A stretch of DNA of 64,000 nt from Sequoia sempervirens (GCA_007258455.2 VDFB02193867.1:530010863-530074862); one strand, 5' to 3'. Numbered from the stretch's first letter, positions 35,788-49,446 are shown. Translations and numbers: made by a program. The notes: generated by a model from the sequence alone, not told the origin.

Positions 35788-37170
35788 TCTAGATTTTTCT
35801 CAACTCTAGCTTGAGGAATCCCTAGAGCATAAAACATAAAAATAATTTGAGAACATTGAAGTGATGAAAATAAAATAATTATTCCTTGGCACCATATAGC
35901 TTGAGTTTTGATGTATAAATGTGTTATTCTCTAGAAATCCTCACATTGCATTGGCTTTAAGTATAATTTGAGTTCTAATTTTCAAATAATTCTAGAGCTT
36001 AGAATTGGGCATTTATTAAAATATTTAAAAATATTTTTTTAAAGGAACTATTGATCATTAGATTAAATTCAATGGGAGTTTAGAAAAATCTTAAGCTAAT
36101 TAGATGTTGCAATGTAGATTGGATAGGGGATATTGATCACCAAATATCAACATTAGAATGCTACTTCATTGTACATGAAGGTGTAGTTTCATGAATAATT
36201 AAGAAAAAATAATGGTTTCTTTCAAAGTGCAAAGATAGAATATATAGGAATTTGCAAAGCCATAAAATAATTAATGTGGTTGAAAAAATTATGAAAATCA
36301 AAGTGGCATAGTGAGGGACACAAAATTTAAGGTTTCATTGGAGAACTAAGCATGTGTTGAAGTACACTATCATTTTCTTCATGAACAAAGTAAAGAGAAA
36401 ATTGTGTAGATGCAATACTCAACAATGATAATGTGATGACAAAACATTAAACAAAGGCTATTGGTAAAAGATAAATTATATGTAAGGTTTGTAGGGAAGG
36501 TTTAATGTACAATATTTTAGTTTAAGAGTACATTTTAAGTTGGGGTATTGTAAGTTGAAAAATGGTCATACATTAAACATTTCTAATTTTAATAAGAAAG
36601 CCAATGCAAAATGTATGCACATACAATTTTAAACACACACTTGAGAGTGAGAGAGAGAAGAAACAAGCATGTACCTTGTTTCTTTCTATGATAATTTTCC
36701 AAGTTTTGTTCACGCCTCTTATGTTCTTCTTTTGACAATTTTCATTTGAGACGCATTTTTCTTTTTCTTTGTTGTTCCATTTTCTTCTTCAACTTAAAGA
36801 TGACTCAAAACAAGTCCTCTACCAACTTAGTTAAATTATCCTCCAAATTTTTTGATAAAAATGAAAAGTTGTCGAGCTCAATATTTTCCTCCTTGATAAA
36901 TGTGCAAAAAGTTCTCTAAAATTTGTGCACCAAGTGATATAAATGACAATTAATCTTGCAATTTGATATCCAGAATAATGAAAAATAAGCTTCTATTTAT
37001 ATGCATATGCAGGATGGGAAAAAATTATTCTAGTGTACATGGAATAACTAGATCCTAGTTTAAATGAATCAAGTAGTAAACAAACAAGTTATTTCATTCT
37101 GGAGTTTGTTGTTATTTAATTCATAGGTATGCACAACATATCTAGTAATTTTAGAATTTTGTTAAAGTGT
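35788..37170. other. AT-rich sequence after the gap, nothing recognised
   Basis: Part of the material that seems to separate the two halves of the copy B 5' LTR. No coding or repeat signal. Confidence 0.45.
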
Positions 37171-37402
37171 CAAAATGTATATTAGAGGTATAATTTGAAT
37201 TGAATTTTCTTAATTATATTTGAATTGAATTTCAAGTTACTTGTCAAAAATGTATAATAGAGGTATAATTTGAATTAAATTTTCTTCATTATATTTGAAT
37301 TGAATTTCAAGTTACTTGTCAAAAACGTATAATAGAGGTATAATTTGAATTGAATTTTCTTAATTATATTTGAATTGAATTTCAAGTTACTTGTCAAAAA
37401 GA
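37171..37402 (+). repeat. 75-bp tandem repeat, three copies
   Basis: The word AGGTATAATTTGAATT falls at 37186, 37261 and 37336, giving a constant 75-bp period. Units differ at only a few bases. Each unit also contains TTTGAATTGAATTT twice, so it is itself internally repeated. Confidence 0.92.
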
Positions 37403-37899
37403 TTAAATCTTGTTCTCAACTCAATGGTTCATGTTGCTTAAGTCATTTAAAAAAATATATTTATTGTGATCAACATGAATGAACTTAATTATAAAGTGGC
37501 ATTGATTTCCCTAAAATTCTACTAGAGATCAAATGTATATTGAATATAAGGAAATGTAAGTTGTAAGAGATAATAAAATAAGAAAACATGTATGTATATT
37601 GAATATTTAAAGAAAATGCATACATATATTATGTGTAAACATGTTTAAACCATAAGCAAACACATGTGCATACATGTAAAGGGATTCAATACATATAAAC
37701 ATAACACATATTATAAGCAAAAAGGAAAATGTATGTATATATCATATAAGAAAATATATGTACATATCACATAAGAAAAATATAAATTAAAGATCATCAA
37801 ATGTCGAATACTAAAGATCAACAAATAAGCAAATGTAAGTTAGAGATCATCAAATCTCAAATACTAAAGATCATCATGTATAAGAAAATGCATGTGGTA

Positions 37900-39625
37900 A
37901 AGATCAAAAATCTAGTGTGCATGGCCTAATATGAATGTCTACTCCTAGTCGAATGGCCATCTAAATGAGAACGGTCCTACTCTGATGGATGTGTTGAGCC
38001 CTACAAATAAAATTGTGTACATGATGTGTTAAATACATATAATTTATATTAAATAAATTTTATGAAAGGTATTATTAAATGAACTTGTATTTTTAAATAT
38101 CAATCTAGATCTATGCATACATAAATATTGCATGTACATATACACATGTGATTATATAAAAATGAAAAACTCACATGTCCACTAGTAGTAGATTCATCCA
38201 CAGAGTCACATCGATCATGCACGCGATCTGGACCAAGGCTAGGAGTGATATGAGGTATGTCCACCTGTAACAATATATATATACATATATATCAACTTAC
38301 ATGAATATCTAGTTAAAAAAAATTAAAAATAATGAAAAAAGAATTGAAACATGCACATGCACACATACATGAATATCATTTGATATCGAATGACCTAAGT
38401 CCTCTGAAACAATCACCTCCACCATATCCACCAAACAGTCAAGTGACGAATCAACAATTACATCCATTCGATCTATCCCATGTCATGCCATAAATGATGA
38501 ATGTAGAGGACTATGAAGGTGAGATGGCATCGGCGATGATGAACCAGAACCAATCAACATATCAGTAAAACCCATAGTCTATGCAGCTATTGAATGAACT
38601 GTAGGTGGATCCTGATGTGCACTAGTGCTCAGTTGAGAGTGATGGAATCCTAGAACTGAATGACCTCTATGTCTCAAATGATCTCTAACATGCTCTATAC
38701 CAATCCCATTGGCTGATGCAATGTTGGCATATGCCTCCAACAGGTCCTTAACCAAACAATGCAGAGTCATGTGTGACATATCTCCTGTAAGTGCATCAAG
38801 CTGTGTAGGAGTAGGGATGTCAGCCACTGTAAAAGGATCCATGGTGGTCCACTGTGCTAAAAATGGCATGGATCAGGAATGTTTGGACATCAAATACTGA
38901 CCTACATGATCATCAAATATCCTAGTGGTGGCAGCCACAATCTCAACTAAAGTGTCAGTTGCTTCCTTTTGGGAAGCAACGACAGCCTCATCTGCTATGG
39001 GGGCTAGAGCTAGGGTGAGAGCAGGAGACCTCTCACCAACCAATACCGTAAACACTAGGGGTCGTCTATCTACTCGACGATAGGTGGGTCTATCAGCAAT
39101 CTTGCCATCTTGCCACACCCCTGACCAACATATGGTGGAATGTCCAAGTAGTTAAATTTGAGGCCCAAATGGGCCTCAGCATAGCACTGCTGAACAAAAT
39201 ACAATGGAATCTAGTCTTTTTTGGGTATATACCATGTGCTACAAGAAATCATGGGTAGATCAATGAGGCCATAGTATGATCGACACATCTAGTGACCTGG
39301 TATCCCCTAACCTTATGCACATTTTGATAAAATGGAAAACAAGTGGTTTTTATCATTTCTTTGGTAACACTATCCTGTATTTGTTTAAGTTGAACATCAC
39401 CATGTACTTCTTCCTGCATGCGGGAAAGAATATCAGTCACTCTATATAAGGAATATGCACTAGTCCTCTCAAGCTCATCTTTTAGTTTTTCTAGACTATG
39501 CAAGATTAACATGCATGGTTCACTATATATCCCCTGGTTTGCACCCTATGCTAATGAATCTCTCAATTTTTTTAATCTCATTACTAGTATTTGCAAACAA
39601 AGAATCTAGCACAGGTGGAACATGA
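37900..39625 (-). pseudogene. Multi-exon protein-coding pseudogene, unknown family
   Basis: On the minus strand a frame starts at an ATG near 39622 (MENVDHVPPVLDSLF) and shifts once. It continues in 39512-39249 (LSRMQEEVHGDVQLKQIQDS), 39118-38873 and 38869-38579 (MSHMTLHCLVKDLLEAYANI), with a few stops. Downstream there are good splice signals: TTGTTACAG acceptor at about 38267, an open exon (ITPSLGPDRVHDRCDSV), then GTGAGT donor at about 38177, and TTTGTAG acceptor before another exon near 38001. The composition and intron signals fit a genuine spliced gene rather than chance. I recognise no domain. It could be a captured host gene fragment or a DNA-transposon protein. Confidence 0.5.
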
Positions 39626-40470
39626 TCTACATTTTCCATGTTATATATATATACACTACACCTAAAAGAGCAATGAGACTTTGGTAAATAATATATCTAG
39701 ATAAAGGGAATACAAATCTAAAATAGTTGTAATAATTCATCTACTCATCAATAATATTTGCATACCATTAACAATTTAAAAAGAATTGGAAAACAACTAT
39801 AATCTATAACATAGCATCCTTAAATGGTTCAAATTTTAAATGAAATGATGAAAGAAAGAATAAGAATACAAAGATTAGTATAAAATCATTTGAAAATAAT
39901 TGGGGATAAAAATATTTAATCTAATAGTTGTTAACATAAATGAACTTCAAAATTTATCTAGTTAAGATATGTCTAAAATTAATAATTCATACTAGAATAT
40001 TAATATTCCATAAGAATCTCATAAAGAGGATGAATTGTTAAATTGAATAAAGCTATAAATTGAATCGTTAAAACTAATTTATTAAGAATCAAATCTAATA
40101 AAGTTTGACTTCATATTGCATGTACTTGTTATAAATATCTCACTAATCCAACCATACATTTTATATATGTTAAAAAATATATAATTGTTATGCCCATAAT
40201 TTTTCACTATATCTTGACACACGGATCTCCTTCAACTAGATCAATTAAAAATTATTTGTAATGTTGGAGGAAATTGGATTTAATATCATTAGAGTTGTCA
40301 TGGAACTACCTCTCTTGATCAATGATAGATATTATCCACTCTTGAGAATGTAAATATGTTTGAGATAACTAAAAAATAATTTGTATCCCTTATATCCTTT
40401 CATCCAATGTATCCTATATCTTAATTGAGATCCTTTACCACAATTAAGTTCAAATCTTCTAAGTTTTATT

Positions 40471-40692
40471 TCAACGGAAGCATCCACTCATTGTAGAAAA
40501 GTTATTAGTAAATGCTAAAGCCAAAACAAGTTTTTTTTTTCTATTTAGATCCATATTTTTTTTCCATTCTAGATCTCTTTCTAGCCATATTCTTATTGTA
40601 AGATCATAGTAAGGTAGTGCAATAGATTTAATCGCATCATTCCACAATTGTATCCACTTACCATTTTGATGAGGTCTAGGAACATCAACCAA
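40471..40692 (-). pseudogene. Short coding-like fragment, unknown
   Basis: A 73-codon frame with protein-like composition (GKWIQLWNDAIKSIALPYYD, IRIWLERDLEWKK). It lies 850 bp upstream, on the same strand, of the 39.6-kb pseudogene and could be an earlier exon of it. No motif is recognised. Confidence 0.25.
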
Positions 40693-41627
40693 AGGGATAT
40701 TAGGGAAGCAAGGTGATCAATTTGATTTAGGTGGAAGTGTTGAGCTTGAAGGATAGATTATTAGGTATGAGGAATAAGAAGTTTGAAAAGTTTAAAGAAT
40801 TGGGAGGTGATATGTGAGATAGGTTTAAAATAGAATCTACTTAAATAGGGGTGTTTTGTGGAGAGGAGACAATGGAAAGAGAAATAACTAAGTTTTAATC
40901 TATCAATACAACTAATTTTCCCTTAGTTCACCATCTCTTTAGTTGGTCCAAGTGAACTAGTGATCAATATAAGAATATTTTTTGTCTAAAATGGGATCTA
41001 AACCCCTCATGGTATTTCTAGTTAGGATGTAGGAATTCAATTATTTTTTAGAGAGTTTATGAGAACTAAACCAACTTGTATCTTGGTTTTTTCCACCATA
41101 TCATATTCACCTCCTTGTAGCCATTTAGTCATAGGGAGGGCATAAAAATCCATTCCCATAATTTAACTTGAGATGAGGAGTCATTAGGCATGTACAATAA
41201 AGAAAAAATGAATAGGTATTCCTTGGATTAGTAACTGTAAGCACTAAGCACAATTGTTGTTGGGATCCACTCCTCAATAGATGATAAACTTAGCCAAGTA
41301 TTGGGAAAGGTGGGTCAACCTTGCATCCTAATATTTTGATTTATTATTTTGTCCTCATATTAGGAAATGAGGCATCTCACTTTATGTTGGTAGTTATTTG
41401 TCATTTGTTGAATGCTTCAAGGGAGGTGTATAAGATTTTATAAATGCATATAATATTATTATAGCTAAGTTATAAGATGAAACCCTCTTATGACATATTC
41501 TTATTACATTTAAGAGCATGACTATAGAATATTTATAGTCAAGTATTGGCCAACATTATGAAAAATCATAAGAATTTTTTTAAGAAATAGCAACTATGTC
41601 AAGGAAAAAGATGTGGACATTTACAAG

Positions 41628-41960
41628 AACTTTTTTTTTAAGCAAAAGTGGGAGACCACTTATAATTTTATTTATATATAATATTTTACATATAGCTAGT
41701 TCAGGAAAACATACTGGTGGGAAAGAACCAGCAAGAAAACCCCCAGTTGCAGTCCGAGTAAAAAAATTTACAAAATATCAAAAAGACCAGTGAGGTCCTA
41801 GTACAAATGACCAATTGTCTGATTACAATGTTACAAAAGCACATTGGTTGAATACACCAGTACATATGCACATTCTCTTATGCACCCAAAATACCCAAAA
41901 GAAGACATCATACTAGATATACCCATGACCCGAATACATAACACAGTGGAGATTAAAAAA
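41628..41960 (-). mobile_element. Possible LINE 3' tail (uncertain)
   Basis: On the minus strand the sequence runs CTGGGGGTTTTCTTGCTGG, TTCTTTCCCACCAG, an AT-rich stretch with TATATATAAATAAAATTAT, then GTGGTCTCCCACTTTTGCTT and about nine A. This order resembles the 3' untranslated tails of plant L1-type LINEs. No ORF2 remains are seen upstream and no target duplication was found. The plus-strand ORF here (41596-41793) is not considered coding. Confidence 0.35.
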
Positions 41961-44900
41961 CCTTACTAAACATAAGTCTGATAAGCTAGGAAGCCACTTT
42001 CAAAAAGATGCAGATTTTCCACCAACATGCTAAAAGCCATTAACCAAGCTTTCTTTTCTTTCCACTCGTTTACCTTTGTGTTGGCGATCATGCTCAAATG
42101 AAGGTTTGAATTTGTTTTAATATCAAGCACATAATGACAACATAATTTATTTTTGGATGAAGATCATGGAAGTTGCAAATCATGAATGTAAACATGACTT
42201 CTCAAGAAAGAAATGGCATCATATTTTCTTTTTAAATCATCAATCTCCTCCATGGAAATGGCAGATATGTATCTGTTTAGAACTTGGTAGAGATGTGAAG
42301 AAGTGTCATGCATTGTGGATAATAACATGCCTTGGAATATGTGAACATAGGTCTCTTCTTATGAAACAAAACCTTCTTTGAATAATTAACATTAGAAATT
42401 AATACAGTTTGGCGAGCATATTGTATAATCACACTAGAAACCAACAATGGAAGATTGAGAGTCTCAACTAAGAATTCCACCAAGTATAGATAACATTCAT
42501 ACTAGAAGCCAACAACAAAAGACCAAATTTCATAAATAAATTTCATGTGTTATATATCATGCCTTTGAGGGGTCCACAAGTACCATGAGCCTTTTGAAAT
42601 CCTTCTCCATCTAAATGCATCCATTCCAAGACCATTGGGAGGTGGGTATACAATATGAACCAAGTATTAAATTCTAATGTTAATTATTGAAAGAAGGTAT
42701 ATAAATTATTCGAGCATCTTAATTCTCATATACAGAGTTACATCTTAGTCAATTTCTCTTGATGTATGAGTTCCATATATTTGTAAATTTTTCTTAATAT
42801 AAAAACATATTTTATTTCATTAAAATTAACCTATCTATTCCATGTTACAAAGGATGCTCTTATTTTAAATTATAAGTATATAATTAAAAATTAATTAGTA
42901 ATTTTCAAGATAGAGTACACACAATTCTTTAGTCAAAATAAAATAATATTCTTATTTCCATGTGAAAGTTATGTAGAATGGTAGTTTGATGTCTCAAAAA
43001 TATTTTTTTCATATATACTAAATTTTTATCATTGTAAATTATGAGTCTCAATTATATATCCAAGCACATCAAAAAGTTATAAAGTGGAAAGAAAAATAAT
43101 CACACATTTATCATATTTTTGTAAGGTGTTCGAAAAGACTAAAAGTTTCCCTAGAAAGAACTAATTAAGGAATAAAAAAAATGGAAAGTGTCTACCTCAT
43201 TGTATGTTGACCTTTCCCATATAAAAAGATCATGGAAATGCTAAATGAGTTGATATAAGAATTTTTAAGAATGAAGGCACAAAATTCATAACACTAATCC
43301 TAAAAGCAACAAGAAAGGCAATGAATAAAATCTTCCTAGTTATTTTGAAAGAAACTTTAAAAGGTTTTAAATCCCCTTCACACCCCTTTCTAAATGAAGA
43401 TAAAATAAATAAGTTACCAAATATTTCTTAGAGTTTAAGGTGGTGATTTTAATATGATTTGAGAATAAATAAGATAAAATAGATGAAATCAAGTTTTGTT
43501 GTAAAGGTGATGAATTTTGGGGGAATAAGATGAAAATAATTTTGAACCTAGTTGACTCATTAAATGGAAATAAGATAGATTTTAAAGGGGCTTTATTTAA
43601 AATATGTAATAGTTAGATATGTACTAATACATTATATTCTCTATTAGATAGTTATTTCTTCCATAAACATTTCTTACAATCTTATAATTTATTAATAATA
43701 GTGATTTGTGCATCCCTAGACACTCTTTGATAACCACACTATTAATGTTTCTATTTTTACTAGAGGATACTCTAATTGAAAAGCATGTATACCATTAAGG
43801 ATAAAATTTAGACTTTAAGTTGAAAGAAAATGTCAAATATTTAGAATAAAAATGGTGGGGATGGAATACAAGCTTCAAGAATCTCCTTGTAATAATTAAT
43901 TGCAATAATAAATGATTAAAATTAAACACAAATGGATATGTCACCAATAATTTTTAGATAAAATGACTAAAATTAGAGCCAAGATATCTTAGTTCAAGTA
44001 TCATGATAAAGGTATCAAATTCTTGTTCAATGTAAACATAGCCAAGTTTGATAGATAAAAAGTTGGCCCCATTAATACTAGGGAAGCATTGTCTAATGAG
44101 ATTAAGTTGACACTATATTCAATTTTTAGAAGTTAGAACCCTAACATTTATATGAGGCTTGTAAAATATAACCTTATTAGGAGGAGTAGGAGAGGAGAAA
44201 TGAACCCATAATAATTATACTTATACAGATAAAAATAATAATAATGTTTAACCATTTCAAAATGTTAAATTTGTTTCACTAATATGGTGATCAATAGCTA
44301 ATTTGTACAAGGAGGTGAAATTTATAGGGAAATGAAGACTACATAAGAGGAGAATTTATAACATAGTAGCTTCGTTGTAGTTGTTTCTTGAGCATTAACT
44401 ATTTTCACTTTTTTCTTTTGTTGTTGAATATTTTATTTGATCTCTTAAAACTTATCAATGGTACTTGAACTTCATAATTATTATTTTCTTCTTTTTCAAT
44501 TATTATCATCTTAGAAGGAATACCATTTCAATTAGAGCAGGGAGAAATGTATTTTTCTTTTAAAGTATTTAAAATATTATATTTATTTGATGGTTCCTTC
44601 TTAACCTCTTCCACTCCTTGGAAAAAATTATCCAACCACTTGAATCTCCTTATATTAATCAATTTACTTCTATGATTTATGTATGTGTTTTTAGTGATTT
44701 ACTCTTTATCCTTTCAATTTATTCATGATATACTTTAATATAGTTATAACAAGTATATAATAGTTTTTCATAATTGGATATGCCTTAAGAAACTCTTTAA
44801 ACGTGAAATTATTTGATGAGGGAAGATATAAATTAAGGTTATTCTTTCTTACTTACCTCATGCTCATCCATATTTTTTGTCCATAAATATCTCAAATCAA

Positions 44901-46260
44901 ATTGGATTTTGCAAAGAGGATAGCTATATTTTAAATATTCGCTCTTAGTCAAAGTCATTTATTTCTTTGTACAAATTTAAAATTGATTTATGTAATTTAA
45001 TTTTTAATAGTTTTAACATAGATATATGAAGAATAGTTTTAAATATATATATATATAGTAAAGTGGACATATTTTTATATTTTCCTAATAAGTATAATGC
45101 CTAATTCTCCTCAATGGGTTAAGATGACTCTTAATAACATAGTTAGCTCATGCAAATGTAATAGTGTAAAATACGGTCATGAAGGTGCATTTAAAAATGA
45201 TTTTTCCCCTATATGGGGGAGATAATGTGATGAGGAGCATATATATGTAGTGGGTGAGGATCATAAACAATGAATCCCTATCCAAGTGATGAAGTAACAT
45301 AGATCTAATTGGCTTGATAATTATCATGTCATAATCAATTATGAGGGACCATGTTGACAAATAATCATGTAAGTGTAAATAGATAATGATGTGATTGTGA
45401 AGGTATATGTAAATCTAATTGTCCCTAGATGGAAAGGATAACACAATAAATATCATTAGGTGAAAATGGTATAAGAAAGGTAATATGTGATGAGGAAGCA
45501 CCATTTCCCACATACAATAGGATCACCAATAGTATAATTTAAAATGCATGATATTATTTGGTTATTTCATATATTTTCAATTGGGAGTGAAAAACCAAAT
45601 GCACAAGTGTTGAACTAGGGAATAATGGTAAAAGGACTAATCCAATTGGGTCAAAATTTACCAAAAAAATTACTTCTATGAAATTTGGATTATAGTTAGA
45701 TTTATATGAAGGATGAGTTCCCCTCATGGTAAAGCTCATTGGACAACACCATTTTTATTTTTTCATTAATTATCTTTGGTATATGTACATAGATCAAGTA
45801 TAATGAGTTTACTGATTGTTTATCCAAGATCTCAAGCTCTTTTAATTGTTGTTCTTGATATGTGTAATCATCAATGCTATCACTAAGGGAGATAGATAAT
45901 GATAGAATCTTAAGCCCAAGAGGCATTATGGCCTCCGTTTCATAAACTAAAGAGTAAGCTTAATGGGAGTTTGTATTCTAGTACAATATGCCCATAATGT
46001 TGGAACAAGCTATGTGTGCATATTAGTACCATTTTTTCAATTAGCTTTTGTAATATTTATTTAATAGTCTTGTACTAGAAAATTTAATAATACCTTCATT
46101 CCTTCTAATCCTAATAGAACTATTTTATTATACATTTCATTCAAACAATCTAGTTTCTTTCCTCTAAATTTATTCTTCGATTCATACATTTAGTTCACCA
46201 ACCATTTTTGGAGTAGTGTCATAAGACTCAAAGGAAAAATATGAAGAATTTTATCAAAGT
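41961..46260. other. AT-rich spacer, nothing recognised
   Basis: Only short chance-like frames occur. No LTR ends, coding relics or long repeats could be supported. Confidence 0.45.
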
Positions 46261-46261
46261 T

Positions 46262-46690
46262 TCCATTGTATGCACCCTAAACTTTATACCATGAACTGTT
46301 TAATGAATTGTTTTATATAATGCCTCAAATAAATTTCCAATAGTGTTTTTGACGGAGTATGATATAAATAGTGTTTTTGATATAATGCCTCAAATAAATT
46401 TCCAATAGTTTTTTTGATATAATGCCTCAAATAAATTTGTTAATGAACTATTTGATATAGGGAGCATACAATGGAAACACTATTTCTATCATACTCCATC
46501 AAAAATTACTGTGAATTGTTTGATATAATGCCTCAAATAAATTTGTTAATGAATTGTTTGATATAGGGTGCATACAACGGAAACAATATTTCTATCATAC
46601 TCCATCAAAAATTACCATGAACTATTTGATATAATGCATCAAATAAATTTGTTAATGAATTGTTTGATATAATGCCTCAAATAAATTGGA
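46262..46690 (+). repeat. Composite tandem/inverted repeat block
   Basis: TATAATGCCTCAAATAAATT or a close variant occurs six times (about 46315, 46381, 46418, 46523, 46630, 46667); three of these lie in a larger ~106-bp unit. Inverted arms are superimposed: 46343-46376 (GACGGAGTATGATA...TAGTGTTT) against 46475-46505 (AAACACTA...ATACTCCATC), and TCCATTGTATGC (46262) against GCATACAATGGA (46464). Confidence 0.85.
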
Positions 46691-47053
46691 GGTTCCCTAG
46701 TAGAAATGTATGCAAAATGTGGAAGCATAGACGGGGCATGTTTATTTTTCAACAAAGTAGAAATGTATCATAGAAATAATGTATGTTGAAAATACTTTAG
46801 AAACTTTCAAACAAATGCATTTTACATTCAAAAAATTTGCAAAATTTTGCATTTAGGGTTTTGAAATTCAATAAACAAATGCATTTTCAACTCTATGAAA
46901 TTCAATTTTTTTAAACCTAGTGCTCGATATGCAAGTTGGGTTGATGAACTTTGGAAAGATGAAGTTGAATTTGCGTTCACCGCCGGAGAGATGAATTCAT
47001 CACCTTTTACAATCACATTCAGTTCATCGCACGCATATAAGCACAGGGAAAGC

Positions 47054-47171
47054 GGTTCGACCGAACCCCTTAAAATATTTTTTTTTTTTAGGGTTTGGGT
47101 GTTCGGTCGAACCAAGGGTTCGGCCAAACATATAATGTTGTTCGATCGAACCAATGGGTTCAACCGAACCC
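47054..47171 (+). repeat. Cluster of palindromic GGTTCGACCGAACC words
   Basis: Perfect or near-perfect copies lie at 47054-47067, 47101-47113, 47118-47130, 47139-47152 and 47157-47170. Related words occur at 35423-35525 beside the assembly gap. Confidence 0.85.
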
Positions 47172-47286
47172 GTCGACTATGGAAAAGGGAAAAAAAGAAG
47201 AAATTTCCTTCCTCATCTCAATTGTAAATCACTATTGTGGTTTGACCCTGCAGTGTTGTAATTTTGGAAAAATTGGCATAAACAAG

Positions 47287-47294
47287 TATAAATA
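47287..47294 (+). promoter_or_regulatory. TATA box of copy B 5' LTR
   Basis: TATAAATA in AAGTATAAATACAAGG, as in the copy C LTR. It would set the U3/R boundary about 30 bp downstream. Confidence 0.6.
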
Positions 47295-48526
47295 CAAGGT
47301 TGTTTCACTCATTTTCACCTAATACTTACAAGAGAGAATTGCTAATAGCAATTTTATGATTACAAGAGTTCACAAGAGTATTCAAGGACATTTAAGAGAA
47401 TTTTCTAAGGCATTCAAGAGAAGATTTCTTCATCATGTGTTACAACAATTCAAGATCTATCATCATGTCAAGGTCATCAAGCATCAAGCATTTTCTTGAG
47501 CTAATGTTGTGATGAATTTAATATCCAAGATTAAGCATTGTTCCACACCTAATTCAAGATCAATATCTACATTCTACATGGCCACTTCATGTTAGATTGT
47601 TAATTTACATCTCAAGACATCATTCAAGGTATCATTGTTCATGTTTCATTGTTTCATCATAAGATTTAATTACCTAAACAGGGTTCAACCAAGGAAAAAC
47701 CCCATTCCCTATCAAAACAACACTATTTCTCTCTCTTTGTGTGATTGAAAGTTTGTAGGTTGAAGAAAGACTAGATTTGGAGCCCTCAAAAGTGCCAAAA
47801 TGAGAAAGTTAAAAAAATTGTCAAATTTTTCATGAAATGTTTTCAAGAATCACTGAAAATTAAATATAGAGTAAGATATCCATGTTATTTACATGAAACC
47901 AGTGGGAAAGTGCCTATTTAATCCATCTTCATAAACTCACAAAGTTTCACTTCAAAATTTTACTCCTCGAACACTTTACGAAAAAAATGGGACACTTCAT
48001 GACAAAATGGGACTGTTACACCACTTATGGAATATGAGTGCTAGTACACCTATTTTCAAGCATTTTCTATAGATCCTGGTTTAGCAATTCTAGATTCTGA
48101 TTTCAGCCCAAAACACTAAACTAGGACTAAATTTCCTAGACTAGCATATGAGTCCTAGTTGGCATTAAACATCAAGATTTTATGGTTTTGGAGCTTATCT
48201 TGTCCTCATCTTTCTTTCAAGTGCACATCTGTTCATTCTCAGTTTGTTATCCTAATTTTTAGTTTCATTTCCTAGGTCATTTAGTCAAGTTTGCATGGTA
48301 CTTTCATCATTTACATTTCTTGTCTTTCCAAGCCTAGCATGGTGGAAAATCCCTTTGTAGTCTCTAATCATACCCTAGAACACCCTATTGCAAGATCTAT
48401 TTCTCTCATCCTATCATTGGATTGAGATCTCTAGTGTTTCCTTGAATGAAACAAGAGTTAAATAGGACCATATCCTTGTGCTCCATCTCCTAAAAGGTGG
48501 GGCACCCTATTTCCATTGTTACATTT

Positions 48527-48545
48527 TGGTGAACCCGACATGAAC
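48527..48545 (+). other. Copy B primer-binding site
   Basis: TGGTGAACCCGACATGAAC begins 3 bp after the LTR end. It starts with the TGG that pairs with tRNA CCA-3'. It is not the initiator-Met type used by the LARD, and I cannot assign the tRNA. Confidence 0.65.
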
Positions 48546-49446
48546 ACCTTTTTTTTTATTTGGAGTGCATCTTAGTCTTAGATCTAGCTTACATTAACTT
48601 TACATTATATTTTTACATTAGTTGATTTGCATCTACGGTTTATAAATCTTGCATTAGTGAAAGTGAATATATGTTGTATGTATTCATCTTTCATCATTGA
48701 ATTTCATCTAAAATCTACATTTTCACTTAGCCTAGACATCATCGTAACCAGAAAACCTAGAAACAACTTAGAATTTCTTGAAAATAGTGCAAAAACCCTA
48801 ATCTAGGACTCATACGCCCCTCTAGGTGATTTAGTCCTTGTACATGTTGTTTTTCCTACTTTCTGGGTTTTCTATGTTGTACATTTTTCAACATTTGATC
48901 CTTCCAAAAACCCTGACTAGGACTCAAAAGCCCCACTTGGAGAATTAGTCCCAGATCGGACCTAAAACTATCTTTTACAACATTGAAAACCTTGTTTCTA
49001 CACTTTTGTTTTCTATCATTAGATATATGTTTTAGTTGGTTGCATTTCTGTTACATGCATTTCATTAGATCTAGCTTAATTTGGCTCATTTCATGCATGG
49101 ATTAATTTCAAATTGGCATTTTTCCATTACATAATCAGTCAATTATCATGTTCAAAATCTAAAAATTACGTTATCCTTTTGCATGTTTGCTCTATCATTG
49201 TTGCATTTCAAATTTGTAGGACAATCATTACTTCATTTTTTCATTGCAAAAATCTACATTTATCATACTTCATGTTCTATTTTTAGATATTTTTGAGTGT
49301 TGTAAGAAAGTTTTAATAAGTGCATATGAAAATGAAGTCCTCTCCCCTCTCTTTTTGTTCATCATTGTCCCTCTTCTAGTATCACTTCTATGAGTTAGGT
49401 TAGTCTACTGAAAGAGAATACAACCTTGTGAAATCATAACAATCAT

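Larger units (their letters stand above)
46900..48523 (+). repeat. Copy B 5' LTR, second part, ending at the primer site
   Basis: From about 47410 to 48523 it aligns at roughly 93 percent with 55755-56880 of the right LTR and ends the same way (GGTGGGG-...CATTGTTACA). Upstream of that, 46900-47400 has no counterpart in the right LTR, where LINE sequence sits instead. It includes the TATA box at 47287 and five GGTTCGACCGAACC-type words. The inner boundary with the inserted material is not resolved. Confidence 0.65.

Noticed and set aside
37171..37402. CRISPR-like appearance of regular repeats
   Set aside because: Units are contiguous tandem copies without distinct spacers, and the setting is a plant genome.
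41596..41793. Frame with TGGKEPARKPP, reminiscent of a histone H3 tail
   Set aside because: Only a few residues match. The DNA fits a LINE-type 3' tail on the other strand better.
46828..47227. Overlapping 110-codon frames on both strands
   Set aside because: Both run through LTR U3 sequence with palindromic words; open because palindromes lack stops in two strands at once.
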